From Bacilli bacterium (GTDB lineage: Bacteria > Bacillota_I > Bacilli_A > RFN20 > CAG-826), in contig JAKVOO010000001.1 in NCBI GenBank assembly GCA_022482735.1, forward strand, positions 1,335,004-1,399,003: 64,000 nucleotides of DNA. Reading direction: 5' to 3'. How positions within the stretch are numbered: the stretch's first letter is position 1; the number at the start of each line of letters is the position of its first letter. Of this stretch, positions 28,199-36,659 are shown piece by piece. The notes below the pieces were generated by a model. It saw nothing but the letters and a program-made list of their open reading frames with translations. It was not told where the DNA came from and did no database searches. The translations under genes and the position numbers were made by a program.

Positions 28199-28318
28199 AT
28201 GAGTGATTTGGTTGATTCAAAAGGTAATATAACACTATATAAGTACAAACCATTCATTGTGAATACTACATTTCACAAGGAGGAAATTTATGCCAGATTT
28301 GTATCAGCAGATAATTGA
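28199..28318 (+). pseudogene. Remnant of small gene upstream of the nuclease-like gene
   Basis: A 39-codon frame from ATG 28199 has coding-like sequence (NITLYKYKPFIVNTTFHKEE) and overlaps the next gene's start by 29 bp, a coupled arrangement. The frame is open further upstream for about 12 codons (HEIERINYKQD). Another fragment (KDFDFKDINHVVSLMTLLK, 28048-28107) lies before it in a different frame. Together they look like one broken roughly 90-residue gene. No family recognised. It could be a partner or antitoxin of the following protein. Confidence 0.35.
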
Positions 28319-29789
28319 TTATGTTGAGCGAGATTTAAATAATTATGCCCATAATTGCGCATGTCTGAATACTTCTGTGATTGTTCCACATTATAACTTT
28401 AATGTAAATTACTGTAATGAGAGAACAGTCGCTTACTATATTTCAACCCGACTATATACAATTCTTCGATCTGTTGGAATCAATGCCCAATCTATTATTA
28501 GTGAATTCAACATTTCATTAAGAGATCCATTATTACCTGGTGAAATTGCGGCAGCTGAGTCAGATTCGATTGGAGCGGATCGGGCATACGGCACTTGGTT
28601 TATACCGGATACATATCTCAGATTACAAACGGGAACAAATCAGTTTACAGATTCATTCATTGAATTCAAAAACAGTGATAATTACAAATATCTTTCTCTT
28701 GCTAACGATTTTTTGAAATACAGATTCTACACGTTTAGATCAATTCAAGAGTCTTTGTTTGTTTTTGTCATTCTTAATAGCACAGACAGAACGCCAAACA
28801 CACCAACATTGCTTAACGGAATCTCTCCATCTCCTGTATACCAGATTATTACCCCGCCACTTTCTATTCACGTTGTTGACCCGAATGCATCTGTATATTT
28901 TATAAATTCAAGCAGTTTTACAAAACCAGCAATTTTTCCTTATTCCCCATCACTGATTAAATTGCTAGATGGGTTGTTAATTTCAATTGATGAAATAATC
29001 AATAAGGCACAAAACATTGAATACTCCTCGATACCTAATCTAGATGGAAACTACTATTATTCAAGAAAAGGTAAATTTGCTCCAAATGTGATTGAAGCAC
29101 GAATTATACAAAACAAATATAGAGATATTTTAGGTATATTTGATTCTATTTCACAAATGAACGATCAGGATATTATTTTACCAGCAGAGACATTTATTAG
29201 AATTCAGGATTTTCGCGATACGAGTGGAATAGATGCTGACCGTTTCTCCACAGAAATAACTAACTATTTTGTTAACCAAATCCGTAACCAATTAGATCGA
29301 ATTGGGGCGGCGCCGAATAAGTACGCTTTCAAGATTAACCGAAGAAGAGCTTTGTGGATATTACTTCTTATAGACAAATTTTCAAAAGATAACCAATTAG
29401 GATTTGACCTAACTTCTGACATCGGCAGTGATGAAGAAAAGACGGATGGTGAAAGACTACGAGCAATTCTTAATGATGCATATGGTAATTCCACATATCT
29501 AGAGAATTTTAACATGCTCTGTTTGGGTTTGGTTTTTTACATTGTGAATTTATACAGACTAATTTATATAATACCGGAACACGAAGAAGATATCGAACTT
29601 AGTTATTCAACTAACTATATTGCTTTCAATGAAAAAAAGAAGATACTTAGATTATTAACTAAAATTACTGCATCACTAGGCATTAAAAATACTCTTGATT
29701 GGGACACAGACATTAGCGAGCTAGGAAAATTAGTCGCTGAAAAGATAATTAGAAAATCATATACAGAGACTACTGAAAGCGTTGAGTAA
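28290..29789 (+). CDS. Unknown protein with putative PD-(D/E)XK nuclease core
   Basis: I do not recognise the 499-residue protein as a named family. Residues 104-127 read FIPD, then 17 residues, then EFK (Pro106-Asp107 ... Glu125-Phe-Lys127), with hydrophobic DSFIEFK as the core strand and a helix LANDFLKYRFYT after it. This fits the PD-(D/E)XK nuclease fold. The remaining part is helical and mixed, with no signal peptide or transmembrane helix. AAGGAGG precedes ATG 28290. It stands alone between tRNA-Leu and toxin-antitoxin remnants, in a region that also holds a type I restriction system, so a defence or restriction role is inferred. Confidence 0.5.
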   Translation: MPDLYQQIIDYVERDLNNYAHNCACLNTSVIVPHYNFNVNYCNERTVAYYISTRLYTILRSVGINAQSIISEFNISLRDPLLPGEIAAAESDSIGADRAYGTWFIPDTYLRLQTGTNQFTDSFIEFKNSDNYKYLSLANDFLKYRFYTFRSIQESLFVFVILNSTDRTPNTPTLLNGISPSPVYQIITPPLSIHVVDPNASVYFINSSSFTKPAIFPYSPSLIKLLDGLLISIDEIINKAQNIEYSSIPNLDGNYYYSRKGKFAPNVIEARIIQNKYRDILGIFDSISQMNDQDIILPAETFIRIQDFRDTSGIDADRFSTEITNYFVNQIRNQLDRIGAAPNKYAFKINRRRALWILLLIDKFSKDNQLGFDLTSDIGSDEEKTDGERLRAILNDAYGNSTYLENFNMLCLGLVFYIVNLYRLIYIIPEHEEDIELSYSTNYIAFNEKKKILRLLTKITASLGIKNTLDWDTDISELGKLVAEKIIRKSYTETTESVE

Positions 29790-29985
29790 GTGAACTAAAT
29801 GATGGATTTATCTATTTTCCGTTATTTCATAAAAAATAGTGAAATCAGATAAAGACTTCGAAAAACATACTAAACAATATGGGTTTCTATGCAAGCACTA
29901 TTTATCATTTTTAATTACGCGAAATCACTTGCTCAATCACCAAATATATTGAAACGGTCAAGAGTCTAAAGGGCAAAACACAACA

Positions 29986-30031
29986 CAATATTGCACGAAA
30001 AGACACGAATTGACACAAGAGTGCACAGATT
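29986..30031 (+). repeat. Imperfect direct repeat, right copy
   Basis: This is the partner of 27752-27797. Just downstream, the related strings AATGTGACCGTTG and AATATGACCGTTG recur at about 30047 and 30115, so the 29.95-30.15 kb stretch is repeat-rich, as at recombinase-binding regions. No gene is visible between 29790 and 30233. Confidence 0.4.
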
Positions 30032-30189
30032 GCATATAAATGTCAAAATGTGACCGTTGCTTTACTTGTCCGTGATTGTCGTCAAAACAGCGCGAATTGT
30101 ATGAACTTGCAAAAATATGACCGTTGTATATACATAGCCAAAAATCTACCGCATTTAATTTGCTCTATGGCACCATATTTGTCTTGCTT

Positions 30190-30216
30190 AACTCCCTTTT
30201 TAGGGAGTTTTATTTT
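30190..30216 (+). terminator. Strong hairpin terminator
   Basis: AACTCCCT pairs with AGGGAGTT around a TTTT loop, followed by TTATTTT. No gene lies directly upstream; it may insulate the toxin-antitoxin locus. Confidence 0.75.
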
Positions 30217-30233
30217 ACAATGATTTATTAATG

Positions 30234-30251
30234 TGTATCAAATGTGATACA
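30234..30251 (+). promoter_or_regulatory. Inverted repeat operator upstream of antitoxin gene
   Basis: TGTATCA-AATG-TGATACA is a perfect seven-base inverted repeat ending 22 bp before the antitoxin start and overlapping the likely -10 (TACAAT). RelB-type antitoxins autorepress through such sites. Confidence 0.55.
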
Positions 30252-30273
30252 ATATTTATGAGGTGATCGGTCA

Positions 30274-30450
30274 ATGAAAAACGATGTTATACATGTTAGA
30301 GTGAGTAGCGATTTAAAGAAAAATGTGGAATCTATATTAAGTGATTTAGGTATAAATTTATCCTATGCTATTAATATATATTTGAAGCAAATTGAATCAA
30401 AAAGAGGTATTCCTTTTGATGTTGTATTACCAAGTAAAGAAAAATATTAG
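30274..30450 (+). CDS. RelB/DinJ-family antitoxin
   Basis: The 58-residue protein begins VIHVRVSSDLKKNVESIL, a ribbon-helix-helix DNA-binding start, then GINLSYAINIYLKQIE and RGIPFDV, the standard RelB/DinJ blocks. It lacks the longer C-terminal toxin-binding tail of most DinJ proteins. GAGGTGA precedes ATG 30274, and an inverted-repeat operator lies upstream. No RelE/YafQ toxin follows; instead a Fic-system remnant does, so it may be orphaned. Confidence 0.8.
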   Translation: MKNDVIHVRVSSDLKKNVESILSDLGINLSYAINIYLKQIESKRGIPFDVVLPSKEKY

Positions 30451-30590
30451 AAATAGATACTCTGGCAGAAGCTTTAAACTTGACCGGTGGTAAAGAAGTA
30501 TCAAATTATGCAAATAAAATCATCAGTCTATATGCTCGGGATCTTATTGATTATGAAACGGCAGTGTTTGCATTAGGAAGAAAACTCTAA
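30438..30590 (+). pseudogene. Fic antitoxin-like remnant (VbhA-like)
   Basis: The frame reads IDTLAEALNLTGGKEVSNYA and ends ALGRKL. This resembles small VbhA-type antitoxins that sit before Fic toxins. No standard start codon is present in frame after the stop at 30435; a single change of ATA 30444 to ATG would create one. Its stop overlaps the Fic start (TAATG), the usual coupled order. Family call is tentative. Confidence 0.45.
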
Positions 30591-30784
30591 TGAAAGATCC
30601 ATATTTATATGAAAATAGTGATTGCTTAATTAATAAAGCCAATCTTAAGGATAAAATGAAACTGGAAGAATTTGAAAATAGAATGACTAAGGTTGCACTT
30701 GTTTCAATTTTTAAAAGTGAAATCAGAATTAATAATTTTCAAGATATGTTCATTATTCACAAAAAGCTATTTCAAAATAGTTGA
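30590..30784 (+). pseudogene. Truncated Fic/Doc-family toxin
   Basis: The 64-residue product matches the N-terminus of Fic AMP-transferases: MKDPYLYENSD at the start and DMFIIHKKLFQ just before the usual D-[IV]-Y-WAG segment. The catalytic HXFX(D/E)GNGRXXR motif is absent, and no other frame downstream continues the family. It is therefore a dead toxin fragment, with its antitoxin-like gene directly upstream. Confidence 0.65.
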
Positions 30785-30908
30785 GAGATTCAGTTGGCTC
30801 AATTTTAAGCAGTTTGTAAACAGTTTCTTCATCGTGCGAACAAAATAATCAAGTAATATCTTTTTTGTCTATTAACGTTGTGATAAGTTTTATTGTAAAA
30901 TCAAACAT
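30753..30908 (-). pseudogene. Short reading frame interrupted by one TGA
   Basis: On the minus strand a strong AGGAGG precedes ATG at 30908, giving MFDFTIKLITTLIDKKDIT and then TGA, after which the frame continues about 31 codons to TAA. A TGG-to-TGA change would explain it. It overlaps the end of the Fic fragment. No family recognised. Confidence 0.3.
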
Positions 30909-31103
30909 AAAGAGCCTCCTGTAAGTTAATTTTTTGTTTCAAACTCGATTATACCTGAGATAAGATATCTTTTTCTCTAACTTTTCCTATTTACACAAAA
31001 TATTTTATACTGTGATTGATTAATTTTGATATCAAATAAAAAAACAGTAGTGTTTTTCCGCAAAATCGAAATTATTTTTCCGCAAAAAAAGCAGGTGAGC
31101 AAG

Positions 31104-31934
31104 ATGATAATTCAAATTTATTCGCTAAATAGGAATATAGAGAAATTTATCGATAAAATAATGCTTGATGGTAGTTTTTCTGATCCAATGCTCTCGAGCC
31201 CTGAGCAGTTAAAACGCAATCTTATTAAGCCAATGAATAGTAAGGATTACAAAGTATTTTGCGTTAATTATGACTCTAAAATAACGGGATTATTTTCTTT
31301 TTTAATTCTTCCGAACGAAAAGTATATTGAAATGCTAGTTGGATTATCAAAAAATAAAGAAGTTTATAAAGATGTATTAGAATACTTAAAACAAAATTAT
31401 TTTGGTTATAATGTCGATTTTGTTTTTAATCCCGGCAACAGATATTTAAAAGAAATACTTATCGAAAACAAAGCAAAATTTGAAAAAGAACAAATTAAAA
31501 TGAAATATAAAAGTGAATGTGCAATAGATTATAATAATGAAAAGATAGTTGCTTATGATAATAAATACTTCAAACAGTATAATGACATTCATAGTAAAGA
31601 TATGTATTGGACAGCCGATAGAGTCGTATTGGCGAAAAATAAATTTAAGACCTTGCTAGCTATAAATAACGAAAATGTTATCGGATATATCGATTTTACA
31701 TATTGCTTTGATGAGAATGAGCCGTATGACTTATTTGTTATAGAGGAGCAGCGAGGCAAGGGATACGGAGAAGCTTTACTTAGAAAAGCATTAGAAGTTA
31801 ATAAAAATAAAGAAATGATGTTGCTAGTAGATTTCGATAATGATGTAGTTATAAATTTATGTAAAAAGGTTGGGTTTGTTGTTTTAGAAAATTGCGGTTC
31901 CTTAACAGCACAATTAAATTTGCTGAATGGATAA
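31104..31934 (+). CDS. GNAT-family acetyltransferase, tandem-domain
   Basis: The protein is 276 residues from ATG 31104, which has CAGGTGAG upstream; an earlier start at 31026 has none. The C-terminal half is a GNAT fold with the acetyl-CoA loop EQRGKGYGEALL. The N-terminal half looks like a second, degenerate GNAT. Substrate unknown. It is transcribed alone inside the accessory region and has the AT-rich codon use of its neighbours. Confidence 0.7.
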   Translation: MIIQIYSLNRNIEKFIDKIMLDGSFSDPMLSSPEQLKRNLIKPMNSKDYKVFCVNYDSKITGLFSFLILPNEKYIEMLVGLSKNKEVYKDVLEYLKQNYFGYNVDFVFNPGNRYLKEILIENKAKFEKEQIKMKYKSECAIDYNNEKIVAYDNKYFKQYNDIHSKDMYWTADRVVLAKNKFKTLLAINNENVIGYIDFTYCFDENEPYDLFVIEEQRGKGYGEALLRKALEVNKNKEMMLLVDFDNDVVINLCKKVGFVVLENCGSLTAQLNLLNG

Positions 31935-32113
31935 TCTAGCCGAGCATAATTCGATTCTAAAGGGTGAGTAAATGTATCAAAATAGGCGATCTTTGATATG
32001 TAAGAACTATAAGATTTTCAATAGATTTGCTTTTTTATATGTTTAAACTTAGTGTTTAGACTAGGATATTACATTTTTAGCTATGGTTGCGACTTTTTAT
32101 TTTTTTAAAGGCA

Positions 32114-32152
32114 ATTTCAAAAATGAAAAAAAATTAAAGTTTTGAAAGTGTG
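32114..32152 (+). repeat. 39-bp direct repeat, copy 1
   Basis: This matches 32192-32230 at 35 of 39 positions; the second copy lies directly at the ribosome site of the AAA-DUF4143 gene. Copies are 78 bp apart. Each contains TTTCAAAAA and TTAAAGTTT-GAAAGTG. Confidence 0.75.
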
Positions 32153-32191
32153 CCATTGATTATTTTAGATTTATGCTATAAAATAATTTTG

Positions 32192-32230
32192 ATTTCAAAA
32201 ACGAAAAAATATTAAAGTTTCGAAAGTGGG
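32192..32230 (+). repeat. 39-bp direct repeat, copy 2 (leader of ATPase gene)
   Basis: Second copy of the repeat at 32114-32152. It lies between a likely extended -10 (TGCTATAAA, 32174-32182) and ATG 32238, so it would be in the 5' leader. It may be an autoregulatory site or a duplicated leader. Confidence 0.75.
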
Positions 32231-32237
32231 GATACTT

Positions 32238-33443
32238 ATGAAGATAATTGCCCGTGAAAATTATCTAAAGCAATTGATAAGTGTTAAAGACACTTCTGAA
32301 ATAAAAATAATTACCGGAATTAGGCGCTCAGGAAAGTCACAATTAATGCTATCGTATATTGAGCATCTTAAAAATAATGCAACTGATATCAACATTATTT
32401 ATATTGATTTTAATGACATAGCTAATGAAAAGTTAAAGAAATACCATGCTCTTAATGAATACATAGAAGCTAAATTTGTAAATGGAAAGAACAATTTCTT
32501 ATTTATTGATGAAGTTCAAATGTGTGATAAATTCGAACTAGTTATTAATAGTCTTCATTCAAAGCATAAATACGATATTTATTTAACTGGGTCAAACGCT
32601 TTTTTGCTAAGTTCAGATTTATCAACTCTTTTTACGGGAAGATATATTCAAATTCATATTTTCCCTTTTAGTTTTAAAGAATATTTAGCGTATTTTGAAA
32701 AAAAAGAAGATTTCGACAAATTGTTTGATGACTATGTTATTAAAGGTGGTATGCCAGGCTCTTACCTATACAGTGATGAAAAAAATAGAGTTAATTATTT
32801 AAAGGATGTTTATGAAACGATAATCAAAAGGGATTTAGTTGAAAGATATAATTTGGAAAATAAGTTTTTGTTCGATCATATCTGTGATTTTTTAATGGAC
32901 AATGTTAGCAATTTAACTTCGCCAAATAAAATTAGCAATATTTTATTACAGGATAAAATTACTACCAATCACGTAACTGTTAATAACTATATAAAATATT
33001 TATGTGATGCTTTTCTATTCTATGATATTAAAAGATATGACATTAAGGGAAAGATGTATTTGGCAACGAATGATAAATTTTACCTTTGTGATACAAGTTT
33101 TAGATATGCTCTATTAGGCTTAAAAAATCTTGATTTTGGAAGAATGTATGAAAACATTGTTTGTATAGAATTATTACGTAGAGGCTATGAAGTTCATGTT
33201 GGCAAACTTTACTCTACGGAAATTGATTTTGTTGCTACGAAAGGAAGCCGGCAAATATATATACAGGTTAGTAGTTATATACAAAATGAAGACACATTTA
33301 AAAGAGAATATGAGCCATTGTTAAAAATTAAGGATGCATATCCAAAAATTATTATTGCAAGAACTAGAATGCCTCAATACACTTATGAAGGCATTAAAAT
33401 TTTTGATATAACAAGATGGTTAATGGAAGATATGGGAGATTAG
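32238..33443 (+). CDS. AAA ATPase with DUF4143 domain
   Basis: The 401-residue protein has Walker A GIRRSGKS, Walker B FLFIDEVQ and a sensor TGSNAFLLSS in an AAA_14 domain. The C-terminal DUF4143 domain contains the nuclease-like core TEIDFVATKGSRQIYIQV. Such proteins are common, often horizontally moved, and poorly understood. Here it ends 4 bp before the hsdM gene, so it is effectively the first gene of the type I restriction operon. ATG 32238 is chosen over GTG 32226 because GTGGGG is the ribosome site. Confidence 0.85.
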   Translation: MKIIARENYLKQLISVKDTSEIKIITGIRRSGKSQLMLSYIEHLKNNATDINIIYIDFNDIANEKLKKYHALNEYIEAKFVNGKNNFLFIDEVQMCDKFELVINSLHSKHKYDIYLTGSNAFLLSSDLSTLFTGRYIQIHIFPFSFKEYLAYFEKKEDFDKLFDDYVIKGGMPGSYLYSDEKNRVNYLKDVYETIIKRDLVERYNLENKFLFDHICDFLMDNVSNLTSPNKISNILLQDKITTNHVTVNNYIKYLCDAFLFYDIKRYDIKGKMYLATNDKFYLCDTSFRYALLGLKNLDFGRMYENIVCIELLRRGYEVHVGKLYSTEIDFVATKGSRQIYIQVSSYIQNEDTFKREYEPLLKIKDAYPKIIIARTRMPQYTYEGIKIFDITRWLMEDMGD

Positions 33444-33447
33444 CATT

Positions 33448-36015
33448 ATGAACAAGCAGCAACTAGCATCGAAAATTTGGGAATCAGCGAACAAAATGCG
33501 TTCTAAAATTGAAGCGGGAGAGTATAAAGATTATATTCTTGGCTTTATGTTTTATAAGTTTTTGTCCGATAAAGAAGTTAAATTCCTAAAAGATAAAAGT
33601 TATACCGAAGAGGATATTAGAAATTTATCAGAAAATGACAACGAATCCGTTAAATTTATTCAAAATAATATCGGCTATTTTATTGCATACAAAGATTTAT
33701 TTTCGACATGGATTAAAAAAGGCGCTGATTTCGATGTGAGCGATGTAAGGGATGCGCTGAGTGCCTTCGGACGATTAATCAACAAGACACATAAAAAAGT
33801 ATTTGACCGTATTTTTAATACGCTTGAAACAGGATTAAACAAACTCGGTGGATCAGCTGCAGAACAAACCAAAGCAATTAGAGACCTTATCCAACTATTA
33901 AAAATTATTCCGATGAATGGCAAACAAGATTATGACATTTTGGGTTTTATCTATGAATATTTAATTAGCAATTTTGCGGTAAATGCCGGCAAAAAAGCCG
34001 GAGAATTCTACACGCCGCATGAAGTGTCATTATTGATGTCTGAAATTGTTGCTGAGCACCTAAAGCATAGAGAAGAAATTAAGATATATGACCCAACCAG
34101 CGGTTCAGGTTCCTTACTAATAAATATCGGTCATTCAATTGCAAAACATATGACCAATCGCAATAACATAAAATATTATGCTCAAGAATTAAAGGAGAAC
34201 ACTTATAATTTAACGCGCATGAATTTAATCATGCGCGGCATTATTCCTGATAATATTGTTGCTAGAAACGCAGATACTTTGGAGAATGACTGGCCTTATT
34301 TTGATGAGACAGATCCTCAAGGCACATACGATCCATTATATGTGGATGCTGTCGTTTCCAATCCTCCCTATTCGCAAAATTGGAATCGAGATCACAAAGA
34401 ATCAGACCCTAGATATGCGGAATTTGGTTTGGCTCCAAAATCAAAAGCAGATTATGCTTTCTTACTACATGATTTATTTCACGTCAAACCGGATGGGATT
34501 ATGACGATTGTATTGCCTCATGGTGTATTGTTTAGAGGCGGAGAAGAAGGCGATATAAGAAAGAATCTGATAGAAAAAAATAATATTGACACCATTATTG
34601 GACTACCCGCAAATATTTTCTTTGGTACAGGCATCCCGACTATTATCATGGTCCTCAAAAAAGCTAGTAAGAATAATAATGACATTCTTATGATTGATGC
34701 CTCTAAAGGCTTTGTTAAAGTCGGTAATAAGAATCAATTAAGAATTTCGGATATTAAAAAAATTACAGATGTCGTGATTAATAGAGAAAATGTCGAGAAA
34801 TTTTCTCGGGTTGTCAGTCTAGAAGAAATTCGTGCGAATGATTATAATTTGAATATTCCAAGATATGTCGATTCATCTGATGCGAAGGAAGCATGGGACA
34901 TTTATGCTTTAATATTCGGCGGGATTCCAAAAACAGAACTTAGAGCACTTGATGAATACTGGGAATCATTTCCTACGCTAAAAAAAGAATTGTTCAAAGA
35001 AATAAATAATTCTTACGTTTCATTAAAGAGTGAAGAGATTAAAACAATCATTAATAATAATGAAGATGTTGTCAAATTTCTTGATAAATTTAAAGATAAT
35101 TTCAAGGATTTCGATAACTTTATGGCAGAAAGGTTGTTTTCGAACATAATGACACTAAATATTAATCAAGAGGAGCAAGAAATTAGCAATGAAATTTTTG
35201 CTAGACTAGATAATTTTACATTGCTAGATAAATATAAAGCATATCAAGTTTTTGAAGACGAATGGGGAAAGACATCCATCGATTTAGAGATAATTCAATC
35301 TGAGGGGTTTGATGCGGTTAAAAAAGTTGATCCAAATCTAATTATAAAGAAAAAAGACAATAAGGAAGAAGAAGTTCAGGATGGCTGGATAGGCAGAGTC
35401 ATTCCTTTTGATATTGTTCAAAAAGTGATGCTTACCAATGAACTTGAGAGTCTATCAAATAAAGAAAACCGTTTGAATGATATTTCATCTGAATATCAAG
35501 GAATAATTGATTCATTAACCGAAGAAGAAAAAGAACTGTCATTTGCCGATGATGGAAATAATTTTGATTACAAAAAAGTGAAAAATCTTATTAAAGAGCT
35601 AGATGATGATCCGCTTGACGAGGAATCACTAAAGGCTAAATTGATTAAGTACATCGATCTGACTAACGAAGAAAAAGATTTAAGAAGAATTATTAAGAAG
35701 GACACTATTGAGTTAGACAATAAGACTAAGGAAACAATTGAATCACTATCGGATTATCAAGCAAGTGTACTACTAAAACATAAGTGGGTTGATCCGCTTA
35801 TGGATTCAATCACTGAATTGCCAAAAGAATTCATTAATGATATATCGATAAAAGTAAAAAAACTTAATGACAAGTACAATATAACATTTTCTGAAATTAC
35901 AAATGATATTAAAGATAATCAAAACAAACTGTTATCTCTAATAAATGACCTAGAAGGTGATGATTTTGATATGAAAGGACTTAGTGAACTTAAATCACTG
36001 CTTAAAGGTGATTGA
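33448..36015 (+). CDS. hsdM: Type I restriction-modification methyltransferase subunit
   Basis: The 855-residue protein has the HsdM N-terminal helical domain, AdoMet motif I DPTSGSGSLL and the N6-adenine catalytic motif SNPPY. It methylates adenine in the bipartite site chosen by HsdS. Most HsdM proteins are about 500-550 residues. Here roughly 330 further, mostly charged helical residues follow the methylase core, as in some Bacillota systems. Its stop overlaps the start region of hsdS (2 bp apart). Confidence 0.93.
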   Translation: MNKQQLASKIWESANKMRSKIEAGEYKDYILGFMFYKFLSDKEVKFLKDKSYTEEDIRNLSENDNESVKFIQNNIGYFIAYKDLFSTWIKKGADFDVSDVRDALSAFGRLINKTHKKVFDRIFNTLETGLNKLGGSAAEQTKAIRDLIQLLKIIPMNGKQDYDILGFIYEYLISNFAVNAGKKAGEFYTPHEVSLLMSEIVAEHLKHREEIKIYDPTSGSGSLLINIGHSIAKHMTNRNNIKYYAQELKENTYNLTRMNLIMRGIIPDNIVARNADTLENDWPYFDETDPQGTYDPLYVDAVVSNPPYSQNWNRDHKESDPRYAEFGLAPKSKADYAFLLHDLFHVKPDGIMTIVLPHGVLFRGGEEGDIRKNLIEKNNIDTIIGLPANIFFGTGIPTIIMVLKKASKNNNDILMIDASKGFVKVGNKNQLRISDIKKITDVVINRENVEKFSRVVSLEEIRANDYNLNIPRYVDSSDAKEAWDIYALIFGGIPKTELRALDEYWESFPTLKKELFKEINNSYVSLKSEEIKTIINNNEDVVKFLDKFKDNFKDFDNFMAERLFSNIMTLNINQEEQEISNEIFARLDNFTLLDKYKAYQVFEDEWGKTSIDLEIIQSEGFDAVKKVDPNLIIKKKDNKEEEVQDGWIGRVIPFDIVQKVMLTNELESLSNKENRLNDISSEYQGIIDSLTEEEKELSFADDGNNFDYKKVKNLIKELDDDPLDEESLKAKLIKYIDLTNEEKDLRRIIKKDTIELDNKTKETIESLSDYQASVLLKHKWVDPLMDSITELPKEFINDISIKVKKLNDKYNITFSEITNDIKDNQNKLLSLINDLEGDDFDMKGLSELKSLLKGD

Positions 36016-36049
36016 TATGGAGAAAAACATATTAAAACCTAGTCTGAGA

Positions 36050-36085
36050 TTCAAAGGATTTACTGACACTTGGGAACAGCGTAAG
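36050..36085 (+). repeat. 36-bp direct repeat at start of TRD1
   Basis: Identical at all 36 positions to 36624-36659. It encodes the KGFTDTWEQRK segment before each target-recognition domain. Confidence 0.9.
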
Positions 36086-36521
36086 TTAGGGGATGTTTGT
36101 GATGTTTTGACAGGAGGAGAAGCTCCTAATGATTGCATTAGAACTATGTCACCACAAGGTGAGTATAAATACCCGATTTTTTCTAACGGCTTAGGTATGA
36201 ATGCTTTGTGGGGATTTTCGAAAACTTATATAGTGAGTGTTCCAGCAATCACATTTTCTTCTATTGGTACTTTAGGCTATCCAGAACTTAGAAATCCCTA
36301 TTTTACGCCAATAATCAGGCTTAAAGTAATAATTCCAAAAGATAGTTCTTATGATATTGGCTTTGTTAAAAATGCGGTATCATTATCAGACTTTTCGAAT
36401 AATGCTAGCGGTATTCCGAACATTAATGCGAAAGCCGTTAAAGATATCGAATTAAAGATTTCAAAAAATAGTGACGAGCAAAAGATGATTGGCAATCTAT
36501 TCAATCAAGTTGACTCTCTTA

Positions 36522-36558
36522 TCACCCTTCATCAGCGTAAGTATGAAAAACTTCAAAA
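36522..36558 (+). repeat. 37-bp direct repeat at end of TRD1
   Basis: Identical at all 37 positions to 37153-37189. It encodes the LHQRKYEKLQN helix after each target-recognition domain. Confidence 0.9.
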
Positions 36559-36623
36559 TATTAAAAAGGCCCCTGCTTGAAAAAATGTTCCCCAAAAATG
36601 GAAAAGCGGTTCCTCAATTGCGG

Positions 36624-36659
36624 TTCAAAGGATTTACTGACACTTGGGAACAGCGTAAG
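36624..36659 (+). repeat. 36-bp direct repeat at start of TRD2
   Basis: Second identical copy of 36050-36085. Recombination between copies could delete or exchange a TRD. Confidence 0.9.

Noticed and set aside
30753..30908. UGA decoded as tryptophan (Mycoplasma code)
   Set aside because: Many well-supported genes end in TGA (permease at 9558, hsdM at 36015, DUF2130 at 44652) and Trp is encoded by TGG throughout, so the standard code applies.
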